Origin: Flavobacteriales bacterium
GTDB taxonomy: Bacteria; Bacteroidota; Bacteroidia; Flavobacteriales_F; PHOS-HE28
Reading direction: 5' to 3'
NCBI GenBank assembly: GCA_016718655.1
Contig: JADKCV010000037.1
Span: 1-33,086 of the forward strand
DNA length: 33,086 nt
Part shown: piece after piece, positions 1 to 8,441 of the stretch
How the letters are laid out: each line of letters opens with the position of its first letter
Position numbering within the stretch: position 1 is the first letter of the stretch
The notes under the pieces: model-generated
Told to the model about the DNA's origin: nothing
The model's input: only the letters and a program-made list of their open reading frames with translations
Database searches by the model: none
Position numbers and translations under genes: made by a program

Positions 1-481
1 CCAAACGATATCGCCGGTCCAGCTATAAGGAGGGGGCGTCCGGGACACCATGATGATATCCTGATCACCATCGCCATCCAGGTCTGCCGTGGTGACATGT
101 GAGATGTGGTCCGCCGTCGCGCTGATGACCTGTTGTGCGCCGAAGTTGCCCGAACCGTCATTGGCGTACCAGGCGAGCTTGTCGTCATTGACCGAGGCGG
201 AGAGCAGGTCGGTATCCCCATCGCCGCGGACACATCGGTGCGTAATCGGCCAAACGGAAACACGCGCGGTCCGAAACCCCTGCGCCATCTTGGGTGCCAT
301 GCGACCTTATCATCATCCCAGGAAGCGAAAGTACACGGTCACCATCTCCGTCCAGGTCTGCAGCGATACAGGATAAAGGTTCATCCGTATTCAATGAAAT
401 ATCATTCTGCGGCCCGAAGAGTTGCCCTTGAGCCATGCTCGTGTACATCATCAAGAACAGGAGCAACGTGTTTCGTGACAT
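1..481 (-). pseudogene. FG-GAP/VCBS repeat secreted protein, frameshifted and cut by the window edge
   Basis: Read leftward from ATG at 481, the protein begins MSRNTLLLFLMMYTSMAQG, a clear signal peptide, and then has a DLDGDGD calcium-binding repeat motif typical of FG-GAP/VCBS beta-propeller surface proteins. The expected repeat continues in a second frame around 285-320 (SWDDDKVAWHP) and in a third frame from about 230 to the window edge (GDTDLLSASVNDDKLAWY, then another DLDGDGDQD). All three frames are used, so at least two indels separate the pieces and the gene as given cannot make one protein. The 3' part lies outside the window. Family members are exported, often by T9SS, and may bind ligands or adhere. 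Either a decayed gene or consensus errors explain the breaks. Confidence 0.75.
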
Positions 482-543
482 GTGATCATGTGTTGGATGC
501 ATCCGTGCGTCGACCATAGCCAATATAGGGACCATTTTCACGG

Positions 544-835
544 AAAGCTCGATAGGTCCGCCACCATGGAGGTCACCCTCGTGATGCTCCACGCCATCCA
601 TGTCGGTACCTCCAAGACCAGGCAGATGAGCGCCATGAAGCCCGCCGGAGGCATCCGAACCAGTAAGCAGGCCCTGCACTACTTGATGATGGTGAAGGAA
701 GAGCTTGGCCCCGAGTGGCTGGACAACCACTGGTTCCGCTTCGGCGCCAGCAGCCTCGCCAACGACATTCTCATGCAACTGCAGAAGGAGGCCGACGGGC
801 ACTACCAGAGCGGGGACTACTTCAGTATCGACTGA
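544..835 (+). pseudogene. deoC: 3' fragment of deoxyribose-phosphate aldolase (deoC)
   Basis: The last roughly 95 codons match the C-terminus of class I DeoC: ATMEVTLVML, then MKPAGGIRTSKQALHYL, which is the conserved KxAGGIR phosphate-binding and catalytic lysine segment, and WFRFGASSLANDILMQL. It ends at TGA 833-835. The frame is open upstream to 482, but residues before GKL (about 544) do not resemble DeoC and abut the start of the FG-GAP gene on the other strand. The N-terminal two thirds of the barrel are missing, so the fragment cannot be active. DeoC cleaves 2-deoxyribose-5-phosphate to glyceraldehyde-3-phosphate and acetaldehyde. The intact ALDH and ALDH-like genes further right are its usual partners. 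An intact deoC may lie left of the window. Confidence 0.85.
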
Positions 836-941
836 TGAGTACCACCGGAAAGCAGTGACCCGGTCGATCGGGGGAACGATCTCCGGGCCACTTGGTGGGA
901 TAAGCTCTGCTATTGTTGCTCCTGCTCGGCCATCGCCCACC

Positions 942-1088
942 CTAGTTCGTTCCCAACGTCAGCAACCCCACCAAGGCCAGCGCCGCGATCACCAAGGCCG
1001 CCCAACACAGGCGGTTCAACAGGCGGGTATGGAAGGTCTCGGAGGCCATGATCATCGGGCGGTTTTGCATCACAACGGGTGCGTTCAT
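942..1088 (-). CDS. possible small single-pass membrane protein (48 aa)
   Basis: From ATG at 1088 this encodes a short basic N-terminus and a hydrophobic C-terminal helix (WAALVIAALALVGLLTL), ending three residues later. A shorter start at Met-15 is possible. The frame stays open further upstream, but that part is translated palindromic repeats and is unlikely to be coding. A near-match to the Bacteroidota -7 box (GATCTTTG at 1101-1108, minus strand) lies about a dozen bases before the chosen start. The palindrome array starts 24 bp upstream of that box. No family is recognised. The strength of the call rests only on the transmembrane helix and the promoter arrangement. Confidence 0.35.
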   Translation of the reverse strand: MNAPVVMQNRPMIMASETFHTRLLNRLCWAALVIAALALVGLLTLGTN

Positions 1089-1100
1089 GCGGTGTGGGTA

Positions 1101-1108
1101 CAAAGATC
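1101..1108 (-). promoter_or_regulatory. possible -7 promoter box for the small membrane ORF
   Basis: On the minus strand the sequence is GATCTTTG, seven of eight matches to TAnnTTTG when the two free positions are counted. It is 12 bp before the ATG at 1088 and just downstream of the four-palindrome array, so the array would sit around or above the -33 position. Confidence 0.3.
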
Positions 1109-1131
1109 CGGGCCGTATTCTTGCCGCGCTA

Positions 1132-1221
1132 CGTGTTTTTACACGGGGTGCACCCCGTGTTTTTACACGGGTACCCCACCCCGTGTTTTTACACGGGTTC
1201 CTATCCGTGTTTTTACACGGG
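1132..1221. repeat. four palindromes of the form CCGTGTTTTTACACGG, spaced 24-26 bp
   Basis: The cores begin (CGTGT) at 1132, 1156, 1182 and 1206. Each is a 5-8 bp inverted repeat (CCGTGT / ACACGG, extending to CCC / GGG in copies two and three) around a T-rich centre, and the spacers differ. Equal spacing near two and a half helical turns and conservation of the palindrome but not the spacer suggest an array of protein-binding sites or short hairpins. Spacers are only about 8-12 bp, so this is not a CRISPR array. The array is about 30 bp from a possible minus-strand promoter and about 200 bp from the barrel-protein gene on the plus strand. Confidence 0.85.
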
Positions 1222-1419
1222 TAGGGCTTCGCTTGGGCACAGGGGCCAGCGTCCCTCACCCACGTACAGGGGTCTTCGAACGCAGCCTGGGCGCTCGATC
1301 CCACGGCTACACAGCAGCCGGACCGTTGGTGCCATCAATGCCCTGCCGACCCGCGCTGCACGCTACCTGTTGGCAATAAGAGGTCACTAGAGTCGTTCAA
1401 GCCCAAGATCACATCAGCC

Positions 1420-2097
1420 ATGAACACCACTGCCATCTCACTCGCCACGGTCATGCTCCTGAGCGTTTCGCACGCCTCCGCACAGAAGGGGGATCTCGAG
1501 GCCGGTGTCCACCTCGGTCCCAGCTTCGGCTGGCTACGTGGCAACATCATGATCAATGCCACCGATCCGTTACTTGGCGCTGCTGGTTCGGTCAGCCTGT
1601 ACTATGGGCTCTCGCAACGCATCGGCGTTCGTGCCGATGTTGCCTACCAGGGCAAGGGCATGTTCGAGGAGATCACCTTGCAGGATGCCTATGGCAACCT
1701 GCTCCGCCAGGTCAAAAGCCGCAATGCCATGGACTACCTCATGGTCCCGGTGATGGCCCAGGCGTCCTTCGGCAACAAGGCACGCATCCAGGTCGGAGTA
1801 GGCCCTTACGCGGGCATGCTCCTCCGGTCCCGGAGGTCGTTCGGTGATGAGGTCAACTTCCCGACAACCGATACCACCAATGAACTCAAGCAATGGGACA
1901 TGGGCATCAGTGCCAGTCTGGGCGGCTCACTGCCGCTCACCGATGCGCTCCGGTTCGAGGCCATGGTCCGCTACGACAAAGGGCTTTCCAACATCAGCGC
2001 GCTCCCGGTGTTCGGCGGTGGCACCATCCATACCAACGCGGTGTGCCTCCTGCTGGGTTGCAGCTACCGGCTCACCCGCACGGATCGCCCCGGCTAG
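1420..2097 (+). CDS. PorT-like outer-membrane beta-barrel protein
   Basis: The 225-aa product starts with a signal peptide (hydrophobic run, cleavage near SHASA-Q) and then shows the pattern of the porin/OmpA-like barrel family of Bacteroidota: LEAGVHLGPSFGW, then alternating strands such as YYGLSQRIGVRADVAYQGKG, MVPVMAQASFG, VGVGPYAGMLL, GISASLGGSLPL and a final strand LLLGCSYRL. Length and strand layout fit an eight-stranded outer-membrane barrel. Substrate and role are unknown. The gene stands alone. The ATG at 1420 is the only start that gives a signal peptide. Confidence 0.8.
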   Translation: MNTTAISLATVMLLSVSHASAQKGDLEAGVHLGPSFGWLRGNIMINATDPLLGAAGSVSLYYGLSQRIGVRADVAYQGKGMFEEITLQDAYGNLLRQVKSRNAMDYLMVPVMAQASFGNKARIQVGVGPYAGMLLRSRRSFGDEVNFPTTDTTNELKQWDMGISASLGGSLPLTDALRFEAMVRYDKGLSNISALPVFGGGTIHTNAVCLLLGCSYRLTRTDRPG

Positions 2098-2459
2098 CGC
2101 ACGGAGCCATTGGTCCTGGGCGCTCCTTCCTGCATGCTTGCCTTGTAGGATCCCCGCGGCAACGACCATCCCAGGGCCAAGCGACGTCCTCATCCGGTAT
2201 AGCGCGAATGTCCTCGTCCGGACCGTGCCGGGCAGCCCCTTCATGGACATCCTCAAGGTGCTCGTTAGGGCGACCGACGGTAGCGACCGACGCGCGGGAC
2301 TCCTGCGTGCTGATGGAACGACAGGACCGGGACCACAGCCGTTCAGTACCACGCCCTGATGCAGTGGCCGGTGCTTCCTGATCTCCCGGGTGCTTGGCCC
2401 TCTCGTGGGGAACACGCGGCGCATATCCGAACCACAGTACCTTGGCCCGCCATCCACCC
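2098..2459. other. intergenic stretch with a possible promoter at 2438-2445
   Basis: No convincing coding sequence, RNA or repeat was seen. The only signal is TACCTTGG at 2438-2445, which resembles the -7 box used elsewhere in this window and lies 14 bp before the ATG at 2460. Confidence 0.4.
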
Positions 2460-3644
2460 ATGCTGTTCTCCTGCGACCGCGTGCCGGACCTCCGGCTCAG
2501 CCTGAACGAGTCGTTGCACATGGTGCATCGCGAGGACTGGAACACCGTGGCGCAGGGCGCAAGCCTCTACCTGCGCTACGATCACCTGTTGGCCCTGGAG
2601 GATCGTATGGGTGCCGACATGGAGTTCCGCTATGTGATCTATTACAGCAGAACGAACCGACCGGTCGGCATCGCTTGTTTCCAAGTGGTGGATCTCGAGG
2701 ACCGCGGCAGCACTTATGGCGATAAGCTCTGCCACCTGGGCAAGCGCATGGGAAGCCGCCTGTTCGAGGATCGGCGAGTGCGTTGCCTCGTGTCCGGGAA
2801 CGTGTTCCACGCTGGCGATCACGGCAGCCACTTCGTGGAGGAGGTGACCGTGGAACAGCGCATCGCCACGGTGGCCGACACACTGCGACGCCTGGAGAAA
2901 GGAGATCCGTTCCCGACCAAGGCAAGTGCGTTGGTGGTGAAGGATATCGTTCCGCACGCCACGGGCACTGCGCCACCCGATCCGCCGAAGGGCTACCACC
3001 TCATGCGCACCGATGTGAACATGGTGATGACCGTGGATCCCGCGTGGAGGTCCCTCGATGATTACCAGGCCGTGATCACCGCCAAGGCACGCACCCGGCT
3101 GAAGAACGTGATGAAGCGCTCCGAGGCCCTGCAGGTGCGAAGGCTGGATGGCGAAGCGATCGAACGTCATGCCGTTCGTCTTCAAGCGCTGTTCGACACG
3201 GTCCTCGCCCGTTCACCATATGTCATGGGGCGCTTGAACGTGGCGGTATATGCGGACTGGAAGAAGCAACAGGGCGAAGCGCTGCGTTTCCTCTCGTACG
3301 AGCTCGACGGTACGATCGTGGGCTTCAGCGCTGCGTTCCTCAATGGCCGGACGCTCGATGCGCATTACGTGGGCTTGGACGATGTCCACAACGAGCGCCA
3401 CGCCGTGTACCAACGCATGCTGGTGGACCACCTGGTCTGCGGCATCCAGCACCAGGCATCGCGCATCATCTTCGGGCGCACGGCCGAGCAAGCGAAGAGC
3501 AACCTGGGTGCCGTGCCGGAGGACATGTACTTCATGGTCCGCCACCGCAACCACGTGGCCAATAAGTTGATCGGTCCCATCCTGCGCAGTGTGAAGCCGG
3601 CCCCCTTCGAACTGCGCGACCCCTTCAAACGCGTTACGGCATAG
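2460..3644 (+). CDS. GNAT-fold acyltransferase (BioF2-like)
   Basis: From ATG 2460 the product is 394 aa. The C-terminal half has the features of the peptidoglycan-transferase/GNAT-like (BioF2-type) domain: ARTRLKNVMKRSEAL, a block on self-identity of sugar or amino-acid acyl acceptors, then FLSYELDGTIVGFSAAFLNG and DAHYVGLDDVHN followed by the acetyl-CoA-site-like YQRMLVDHLV. No signal peptide, so probably cytoplasmic. The frame is open to 2394, but the promoter-like TACCTTGG at 2438-2445 sits inside that extension, so the later start was chosen. It is followed after one base by the DUF457 membrane gene and is probably co-transcribed with it. Substrate unknown. Confidence 0.7.
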   Translation: MLFSCDRVPDLRLSLNESLHMVHREDWNTVAQGASLYLRYDHLLALEDRMGADMEFRYVIYYSRTNRPVGIACFQVVDLEDRGSTYGDKLCHLGKRMGSRLFEDRRVRCLVSGNVFHAGDHGSHFVEEVTVEQRIATVADTLRRLEKGDPFPTKASALVVKDIVPHATGTAPPDPPKGYHLMRTDVNMVMTVDPAWRSLDDYQAVITAKARTRLKNVMKRSEALQVRRLDGEAIERHAVRLQALFDTVLARSPYVMGRLNVAVYADWKKQQGEALRFLSYELDGTIVGFSAAFLNGRTLDAHYVGLDDVHNERHAVYQRMLVDHLVCGIQHQASRIIFGRTAEQAKSNLGAVPEDMYFMVRHRNHVANKLIGPILRSVKPAPFELRDPFKRVTA

Positions 3645-3645
3645 C

Positions 3646-4791
3646 ATGGACTCACTGACGCAGATCGTTCTGGGTGCAGCGGTGGGCGAGGTGGTCCTCG
3701 GTCGGAAGGTGGGCAACAAGGCCATCCTCTGGGGCGCCATCGCAGGCACCATCCCCGACCTCGATGTGCTCGCTCGTTCGCTCTTCGATCCCTTGCGGGC
3801 CAACGAACTGCACCGCGGCATCACCCACTCCATCCTCTTCAGTGCGGCCATGGCGCCGGTGCTGGCCATTTGGCTCAAGCGCCATGCGGCATCGCTGCTT
3901 GCGGTGTTCACCCTGCTCGTTGCGCTCACTTTCGTTCAGGGCGCGGAGAACGGGGTGGTGCGTGGCATCCTGCTGGTGGTCACCGCCGGCATCATCGCGC
4001 TCATCTTCCGCAGGAAGCGCCTGGCGGATGATGGCACGCGAACGGAGTGGAGCTGGTTGTTCTGGTGGAGCCTCGTCACGCACCCCTTGCTCGATTGCCA
4101 CACCACCTGGGGCACACAACTGTTCTGGCCGCTCCCGTGGAAGCTCAGCTGGAACAACATCTTCGTGGTGGACCCCATCTACACCGTGCCCTTCATGATC
4201 TGCGTGGGCACTGTCCTGTTCATCCGCCGCGACAACGCCCGCCGCCGCTGGGTGAACTGGTTCGGCATCGGCATCAGCTCGGCGTACATGCTCTTCACTA
4301 TCGTCTGCAAGCGCATCGCCGTGGGTGCCATCGCATCCTCCTTGGATCGGCAACACATCCCCTACGTCGACTTCTCCACGCGACCCACTCCGTTCAACAG
4401 CATCCTCTGGTCGGTGAACGTGGACGCCGGCGACCACTACCTGCTCGGGTACCATTCACTGCTCGACACCAAGCCCGAAGTGGAATTCGTTCGCGTGGAC
4501 AAAGGCCTACAGAACCTGGGCCCCTGGGCCGATCACGACAAGGTGCGTCGGTTGCAGGTGCTGTCCGATCACAACTTCGTCGTGCGGTCCAAGAACGACA
4601 CCATCGTGTTCAACGACCTCCGCTTCGGACAGATGGGTGAACCTTCACCAGACAAGCCTTTTGTGTTCGCTTACCTGCTTGTTCCCACGAACGGCGATCT
4701 CCGCGTGGAGCTCATCCCGCCCGGCCCGCCACGTGGCGAGGACCTCGGAACGCTGTTGAATGAATTGTGGGAACGGGTGAAGGGGGAATGA
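3646..4791 (+). CDS. DUF457 (YdjM-like) metal-dependent membrane hydrolase
   Basis: The N-terminus MDSLTQIVLGAAVGEVVLGR, the IPDLDVL segment and ELHRGITHSILF carry the conserved Asp and His residues of the DUF457/YdjM family, with later H-P-L-L-D-C-H-T-T-W-G supplying further metal-ligand candidates. Several membrane helices follow (SLLAVFTLLVALTF, ILLVVTAGIIALIF, FMICVGTVLFI, SSAYMLFTIVC), and then a soluble C-terminal domain of about 150 residues. 381 aa is normal for the longer Bacteroidota members. Substrate is unknown; some relatives are linked to membrane or phospholipid processes. It lies one base downstream of the acyltransferase stop, so the two likely form an operon. Confidence 0.75.
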   Translation: MDSLTQIVLGAAVGEVVLGRKVGNKAILWGAIAGTIPDLDVLARSLFDPLRANELHRGITHSILFSAAMAPVLAIWLKRHAASLLAVFTLLVALTFVQGAENGVVRGILLVVTAGIIALIFRRKRLADDGTRTEWSWLFWWSLVTHPLLDCHTTWGTQLFWPLPWKLSWNNIFVVDPIYTVPFMICVGTVLFIRRDNARRRWVNWFGIGISSAYMLFTIVCKRIAVGAIASSLDRQHIPYVDFSTRPTPFNSILWSVNVDAGDHYLLGYHSLLDTKPEVEFVRVDKGLQNLGPWADHDKVRRLQVLSDHNFVVRSKNDTIVFNDLRFGQMGEPSPDKPFVFAYLLVPTNGDLRVELIPPGPPRGEDLGTLLNELWERVKGE

Positions 4792-4795
4792 ACGC

Positions 4796-4821
4796 GGAAC
4801 GCGGACCGAGGCCCGCGTTCC
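4796..4821. terminator. hairpin between convergent genes
   Basis: GGAACGCGG (4796-4804) pairs perfectly with CCGCGTTCC (4813-4821) around an 8-nt loop. It sits between the stops of the DUF457 gene and the minus-strand DUF1761 gene, so it could serve both. No T-tract follows, which lowers confidence. Confidence 0.5.
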
Positions 4822-4841
4822 AAACCAGGAGCAAGAACCGC

Positions 4842-5350
4842 TCAGCTGAACTGTGCGACCACGATGAACATCAGCATGATCGACACGGCCCAGTAGCCCC
4901 ATGTCATCATTATGTACTTGAAGCCACGGCGTTCGAACAACGAGTTGATCACGTCGCCGGAAGGATGAACATGATGGACATGATGATGCCGTGCACCGCG
5001 CCATGCCGCCACGTGCTGAAACGCTCGCCATAGGCGTCGATGTGTCCTTTCAGCTCGGTACCGAACGGGGTGGTCGGGTCTATTCCCAGGCCGTGCTCCG
5101 CCACAGGGCGGAAGAACGCTTGGTACGATGCCCAGTGATTGGCGAACGCATCGTAGCAGAAGGAAAGTAGCAGCGAGAAGACGAAGGTCAAACCGAACAT
5201 CAGAGGCATGTTCGCGCTCTTCCGGTCCTCCTCCGTCATGCCCACGGCCTTGGCCCAGGCTGTTCCGAACACCTTCGGGTTGTACCAAACGAATCCGACC
5301 ACGAGGGGAACGATCGCGGCGGTGAGTTGAACGGGCCAGTTGATAGGCAT
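4842..5350 (-). pseudogene. DUF1761 membrane protein with a frameshift near 4955-4962
   Basis: From ATG at 5350 the product reads MPINWPVQLTAAIVPLVVGF, then FVWYNPKVFG and a second hydrophobic block LMFGLTFVFSLLLSFCY, ending HGAVHGIIMSIMFILPAT before a stop. The rest of the family pattern (INSLFERRGFKYIMMTWGYW, then a last membrane helix ending VVAQFS) continues in another frame to TCA 4842. A single-base loss in the CTTCCGGCGACG region explains it. DUF1761 proteins are four-helix membrane proteins of about 150-170 aa of unknown function; the joined product fits. Either a recent inactivation or a base-calling error. A perfect -7 box lies upstream at 5374-5381. Confidence 0.75.
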
Positions 5351-5373
5351 GGTGGTGGGGTTGGGTGAAGGTC

Positions 5374-5381
5374 CAAATCTA
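5374..5381 (-). promoter_or_regulatory. -7 promoter box for the DUF1761 gene
   Basis: On the minus strand the sequence is TAGATTTG, an exact match to the Bacteroidota consensus TAnnTTTG, 23 bp before the start at 5350 and between the LysE-family stop and DUF1761. No clear TTG at -33 was found. Confidence 0.5.
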
Positions 5382-5398
5382 ACCGCCCGCCGCATAGC

Positions 5399-6007
5399 TC
5401 ATGCACACCAGGCCATCCAGAACAAACGCGCACTGGATAGTACCAGCGCCAGTCCCACCGCACGGTGCACCCACCGCCACACCGGGTCCACCATCAGGCG
5501 CTTCAGTCGCTGCGCAAGCGCCGCCTTGGTCAGGTCGCTCACCAGGATGCCCACCAGTACCGCGATCAGGAAGCCCGCTCGTTCGCCCCCTTCGCCATAC
5601 GCATGCGTGGCGTGCAGGAAGAGTCCGGTCCACACGGCAAGTACGAACGGGTTCACCAAGTTGACCAGGAATCCACTGGTGAACAGGCCCAGTGCATCGC
5701 GCTTGCGTAGGGCGTCCTGCGCAGGCCCGGTACGTGGTGGCCGAAGCACGTACACGACACCGAGCGCGAACAGCAGTAGGCCGCCCAGGAGTGCGAGCAC
5801 TTGGGTGCTCATCGGATTACCGACCAGCATGCGAGCACCCGATGCGCAGAGCAGCAACGCAACCACATCGGAGACGATGATGCCTGCCGCCACCCATGCA
5901 CCACCAAGGAACCCGTGCGCCAGCGCGGCACGCAGCAGCGTGAAGAACACCGGACCCAGCAACAGCGCCGTGGCCAAGCCCCAACCAAGTCCCGCAAGGA
6001 TGTGCAC
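5399..6007 (-). CDS. LysE/RhtB-family amino-acid exporter
   Basis: The 202-aa product has about six hydrophobic helices and the family layout: an N-terminal G-L-A-T-A-L-L-L-G-P-V-F-F-T-L-L segment (the conserved GPxxF motif of LysE/RhtB), LLGGLLLFALGVVYVL, SGFLVNLVNPFVLAVW with the conserved N-P, and AGFLIAVLVGILVSDLTK. Such inner-membrane proteins export amino acids or derivatives by proton exchange. The predicted start is GTG at 6007; no nearby ATG gives the full first helix. A DUF1761 gene follows 48 bp downstream with its own promoter box, so they may not be one unit. Confidence 0.8.
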   Translation of the reverse strand: MHILAGLGWGLATALLLGPVFFTLLRAALAHGFLGGAWVAAGIIVSDVVALLLCASGARMLVGNPMSTQVLALLGGLLLFALGVVYVLRPPRTGPAQDALRKRDALGLFTSGFLVNLVNPFVLAVWTGLFLHATHAYGEGGERAGFLIAVLVGILVSDLTKAALAQRLKRLMVDPVWRWVHRAVGLALVLSSARLFWMAWCA

Positions 6008-6444
6008 GTTACAAATTACGGGCGTGCCAGGTCACGTCCACCATCCACCATCAACGTGCCATCCCCGTTCTACTACCGGAACATGGCCTGGCCCCACCGG
6101 TTCCACGGATCACCTGATCGCACGCATTACGCACCTGGCGTTGCGGTTCTGGCGTGGGACGTAGACCCTGCTGGGCTTGTTCCGGTCACGTTTCGCCGTA
6201 CGACGTTCTCTTTCAAGACCCACCACGAAGAACACCTTGCGTGGGCTATAGACCTCCGCCCCCAAAGCCTGCTACATTGGCCAGGATTCCAAGCGATACG
6301 ATCTCAACGAGCGTTAATTGGGCACTGCTGGGAGCCGCTACGCGGTTCAAGGTTCCAAACCGTCCATCCCCCAATTGGAAGGAAACCGTCAATCCCGAGT
6401 TCTCGGGATGGTGTAGAAGGTGGAGTTCCCCTTGTTTTGTGAAC
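6008..6444. other. gene-free stretch with a leader hairpin
   Basis: No coding sequence is supported here. Two signals are visible upstream of the T9SS cargo gene at 6445: TACATTGG at 6273-6280, resembling a -7 box, and a perfect 8-bp inverted repeat ATCCCGAG-TT-CTCGGGAT at 6392-6409. If the box is used, the transcript has a leader of about 155 nt containing this hairpin. Confidence 0.4.
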
Positions 6445-7338
6445 ATGGCACGCGCCCGTCGATCCTCCTCCACGAATGCGTTCTTGTTCTGGGGCGCGCT
6501 GGCGACCGTTCCGGTGACTGCACATGCACAGGGTGGTGGTTGCTCCATCACCTTACTGTCCGACTCGAGCCTGCTGTACCAATCGTGGTGCTTGGAAACA
6601 CCAGTTACCACGATCGAGCCGATCGTATGGTTGGTCCAGGGCACGGGTGTCCAAGTGAACTGGCTTCCCGCGGGCGTCACCGCGGTGTTCTCCGGTGACA
6701 CGTTGACCGTCTCCGGAACGATCTCGACGCAGGGACTCAACAATCCGCAGATCACCACGAGCGAAGGGTGTACGTCCTCGTACATGGTCATGGATATGTC
6801 CGTGATCGTGGATCCCGAGTTCTCCTGCGAAGTGGACGGGGAGGACGTCATCTTGCACTGGCCGGGGATCAATGCGACACTCCAATGGGGTTCTGAAATG
6901 TTCGTCGGGTGCACAGCAGCGGGTGGCTTCTTCGACATCCGGATCATTGTTCTCCCGGATGCCGACTCGCTCGTATGGAGCGGGCTTCCCACGAATACGG
7001 AGTTGACCTTCGATCTCAATGGAACGGGGATACCCTATTGCTTCCCGGGCTTCTACTACACCACGTGCACGATCGTCGTTTCGGACGTTGGCGAGAATGC
7101 GGAGGGGGAGCTGGGCGTGCGCATTGTGCCCATAGGCGACCGACTTGAGCTGACGGCCACTGCTGCGATCGGTGAAGCGCGCATCTACGACATGCGCGGA
7201 GACCTTGTCGCATCCCAACGCGTGAACGCCCGTACGGCGAGCATCTCCATGGCTTCAATGGCACCTGGAGCCTTCCTGCTTCGCACGGTCGGTGCTGATG
7301 GAAGGGTCTCGGTACAGCGCTTCATCAAGGACCGATGA
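6445..7338 (+). CDS. T9SS type A sorting-domain secreted protein, paralogue 1
   Basis: From ATG 6445 the 297-aa product has a basic start and hydrophobic run ending TAHA-Q, a Sec signal. The body is beta-rich with GGGCSITLLS near the N-terminus and paired cysteines, and resembles fibronectin/Ig-like cargo. The last about 75 residues are a T9SS type A sorting domain: a linker with acidic residues, LELTATAAIGEARIYDMRGD, then VNARTASISMASMAPGAFLL and a basic end (RFIKDR). After export through T9SS the domain is normally removed. The next gene overlaps it by 4 bp (ATGA) and encodes a clear paralogue. The frame is open further upstream to 6154 but that part lacks a signal peptide. Confidence 0.8.
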   Translation: MARARRSSSTNAFLFWGALATVPVTAHAQGGGCSITLLSDSSLLYQSWCLETPVTTIEPIVWLVQGTGVQVNWLPAGVTAVFSGDTLTVSGTISTQGLNNPQITTSEGCTSSYMVMDMSVIVDPEFSCEVDGEDVILHWPGINATLQWGSEMFVGCTAAGGFFDIRIIVLPDADSLVWSGLPTNTELTFDLNGTGIPYCFPGFYYTTCTIVVSDVGENAEGELGVRIVPIGDRLELTATAAIGEARIYDMRGDLVASQRVNARTASISMASMAPGAFLLRTVGADGRVSVQRFIKDR

Positions 7339-8210
7339 TCATGAAACGGCTCTTCCCTATCTTTTCCATACTGCCTCTTTTCGTCGTTGCGCAAGCTCCT
7401 GTAGGTGGCTGCTCCATCACCCTGGTCTCTGCAGAGTCGACCACCCAGCAGGGCTTCTGCGTAACGCCGGTGAACGTCACCATCGAGCCGGTCGTTTACG
7501 CGATCCAAGGGACGGGCTTCGAGATCGAACCCCTTCCGCCGGGCGTCACTGCAACGCTCGTGGACGATACGCTCACCATCGCCGGTACCATCACCACACC
7601 CGGTGTCTGGTCCCCGGATTTTTCCGTGATCGAGGGCTGCTGGGACTTCGGCCCATACATCTCCGTATCGCAGATAGTCGATCCCGGACTGACCTGCACG
7701 GTGGTGGGGGATAGCATCACGGTGAGTTGGCCGGGCTTGGAGGCGCCAGGGCAGTACGATGGCACCATGTTCCTGTTCTGGACGGACGGCGCGGACCTTG
7801 TTGGCAATATGGTGTTCTTCCTACCCTGTCCCGGGTCCGTCACGGTGGGCGGGCTGCCAACGAACACGCCGATCACGTTCTATCTATCCATGGTGAGTGG
7901 TAACCCGAACTGCTTCAACGGGGATATCGAGACCACCTGCACCATCATCAGCGCAGGCATCGACGATGCCGAGGAGGATGCTCTTGGCGTACGCGCAGTG
8001 CCGCGTGGCAATGTGCTTGAACTATCCGCTCCTGTTGAGTTGAACGATGTGCGCATCTACGACATGCTCGGGGGCCTTGTCGCCTCGCAAAGCGTGAACG
8101 CACGCACGGCGAGCGTTCCCATTGCCTCGCTCGCGCCCGGTGCTTTCCTGCTCCGGATTTTAGGCGCCGATGGCCGTACGTCCACACAGCGCTTCGCCAA
8201 GGAGCAATAA
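7335..8210 (+). CDS. T9SS type A sorting-domain secreted protein, paralogue 2
   Basis: The 291-aa product starts MIMKRLFPIFSILPLFVVAQ, a signal peptide; the third codon (ATG 7341) is an alternative start. It matches the preceding protein along its length: GGCSITLVS, IEPVVYAIQGTGFEIEPLPP, WPGLEAPGQYDG, then GGLPTNTPITF, and the same sorting domain (VRIYDMLGGLVASQSVNART and PGAFLLRILGADGR). The ATGA overlap with paralogue 1 means a tandem duplication kept in translational coupling. Bodies have drifted more than sorting domains. Function is unknown; both probably act on the cell surface or are released. Confidence 0.8.
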   Translation: MIMKRLFPIFSILPLFVVAQAPVGGCSITLVSAESTTQQGFCVTPVNVTIEPVVYAIQGTGFEIEPLPPGVTATLVDDTLTIAGTITTPGVWSPDFSVIEGCWDFGPYISVSQIVDPGLTCTVVGDSITVSWPGLEAPGQYDGTMFLFWTDGADLVGNMVFFLPCPGSVTVGGLPTNTPITFYLSMVSGNPNCFNGDIETTCTIISAGIDDAEEDALGVRAVPRGNVLELSAPVELNDVRIYDMLGGLVASQSVNARTASVPIASLAPGAFLLRILGADGRTSTQRFAKEQ

Positions 8211-8268
8211 GGTGGCTCCTGACCACCGATCAGCATGAAGCAGTGGTGGACCGGTGCCCCGAGCTCTC

Positions 8269-8326
8269 TACCTTGGAGACTCGCCTTCGCCTTTCCGCCT
8301 TCGGCGTGCAACGTTTGGCCAAGGAG
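8269..8326. repeat. leader-like repeat X, copy 1
   Basis: Starts with TACCTTGG (a -7-like box), continues CTCGCCTTCGC and a CGGCG segment and ends CAACGTTTGGCCA. The 58-bp stretch aligns without gaps to 9176-9233 at roughly 70% of positions. CGCC and GGCG halves can pair as a short hairpin. In copy 2 the end of the repeat is the start codon of an ALDH fragment; here the equivalent codon is TTG and no ALDH-like frame follows. Confidence 0.5.
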
Positions 8327-8441
8327 AATGCCCCCAACAGACTCTCGCCCTTGAGACCACCGCCCTCCCGGTCAGAAAGATCGGACACAATGATCCAGGG
8401 ACGTTTTGAGTTGTTTGTGCGCGCTCAAGGATATGCTGTCA

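Noticed and set aside
1132..1221. CRISPR-like array of four repeats
   Set aside because: Repeats are palindromes of about 16 bp, with spacers of only 8-12 bp and no cas genes.
2098..2459. Several short frames in the gap after the barrel gene
   Set aside because: None has recognisable domains, signal peptides or promoter support; they run over both neighbours.
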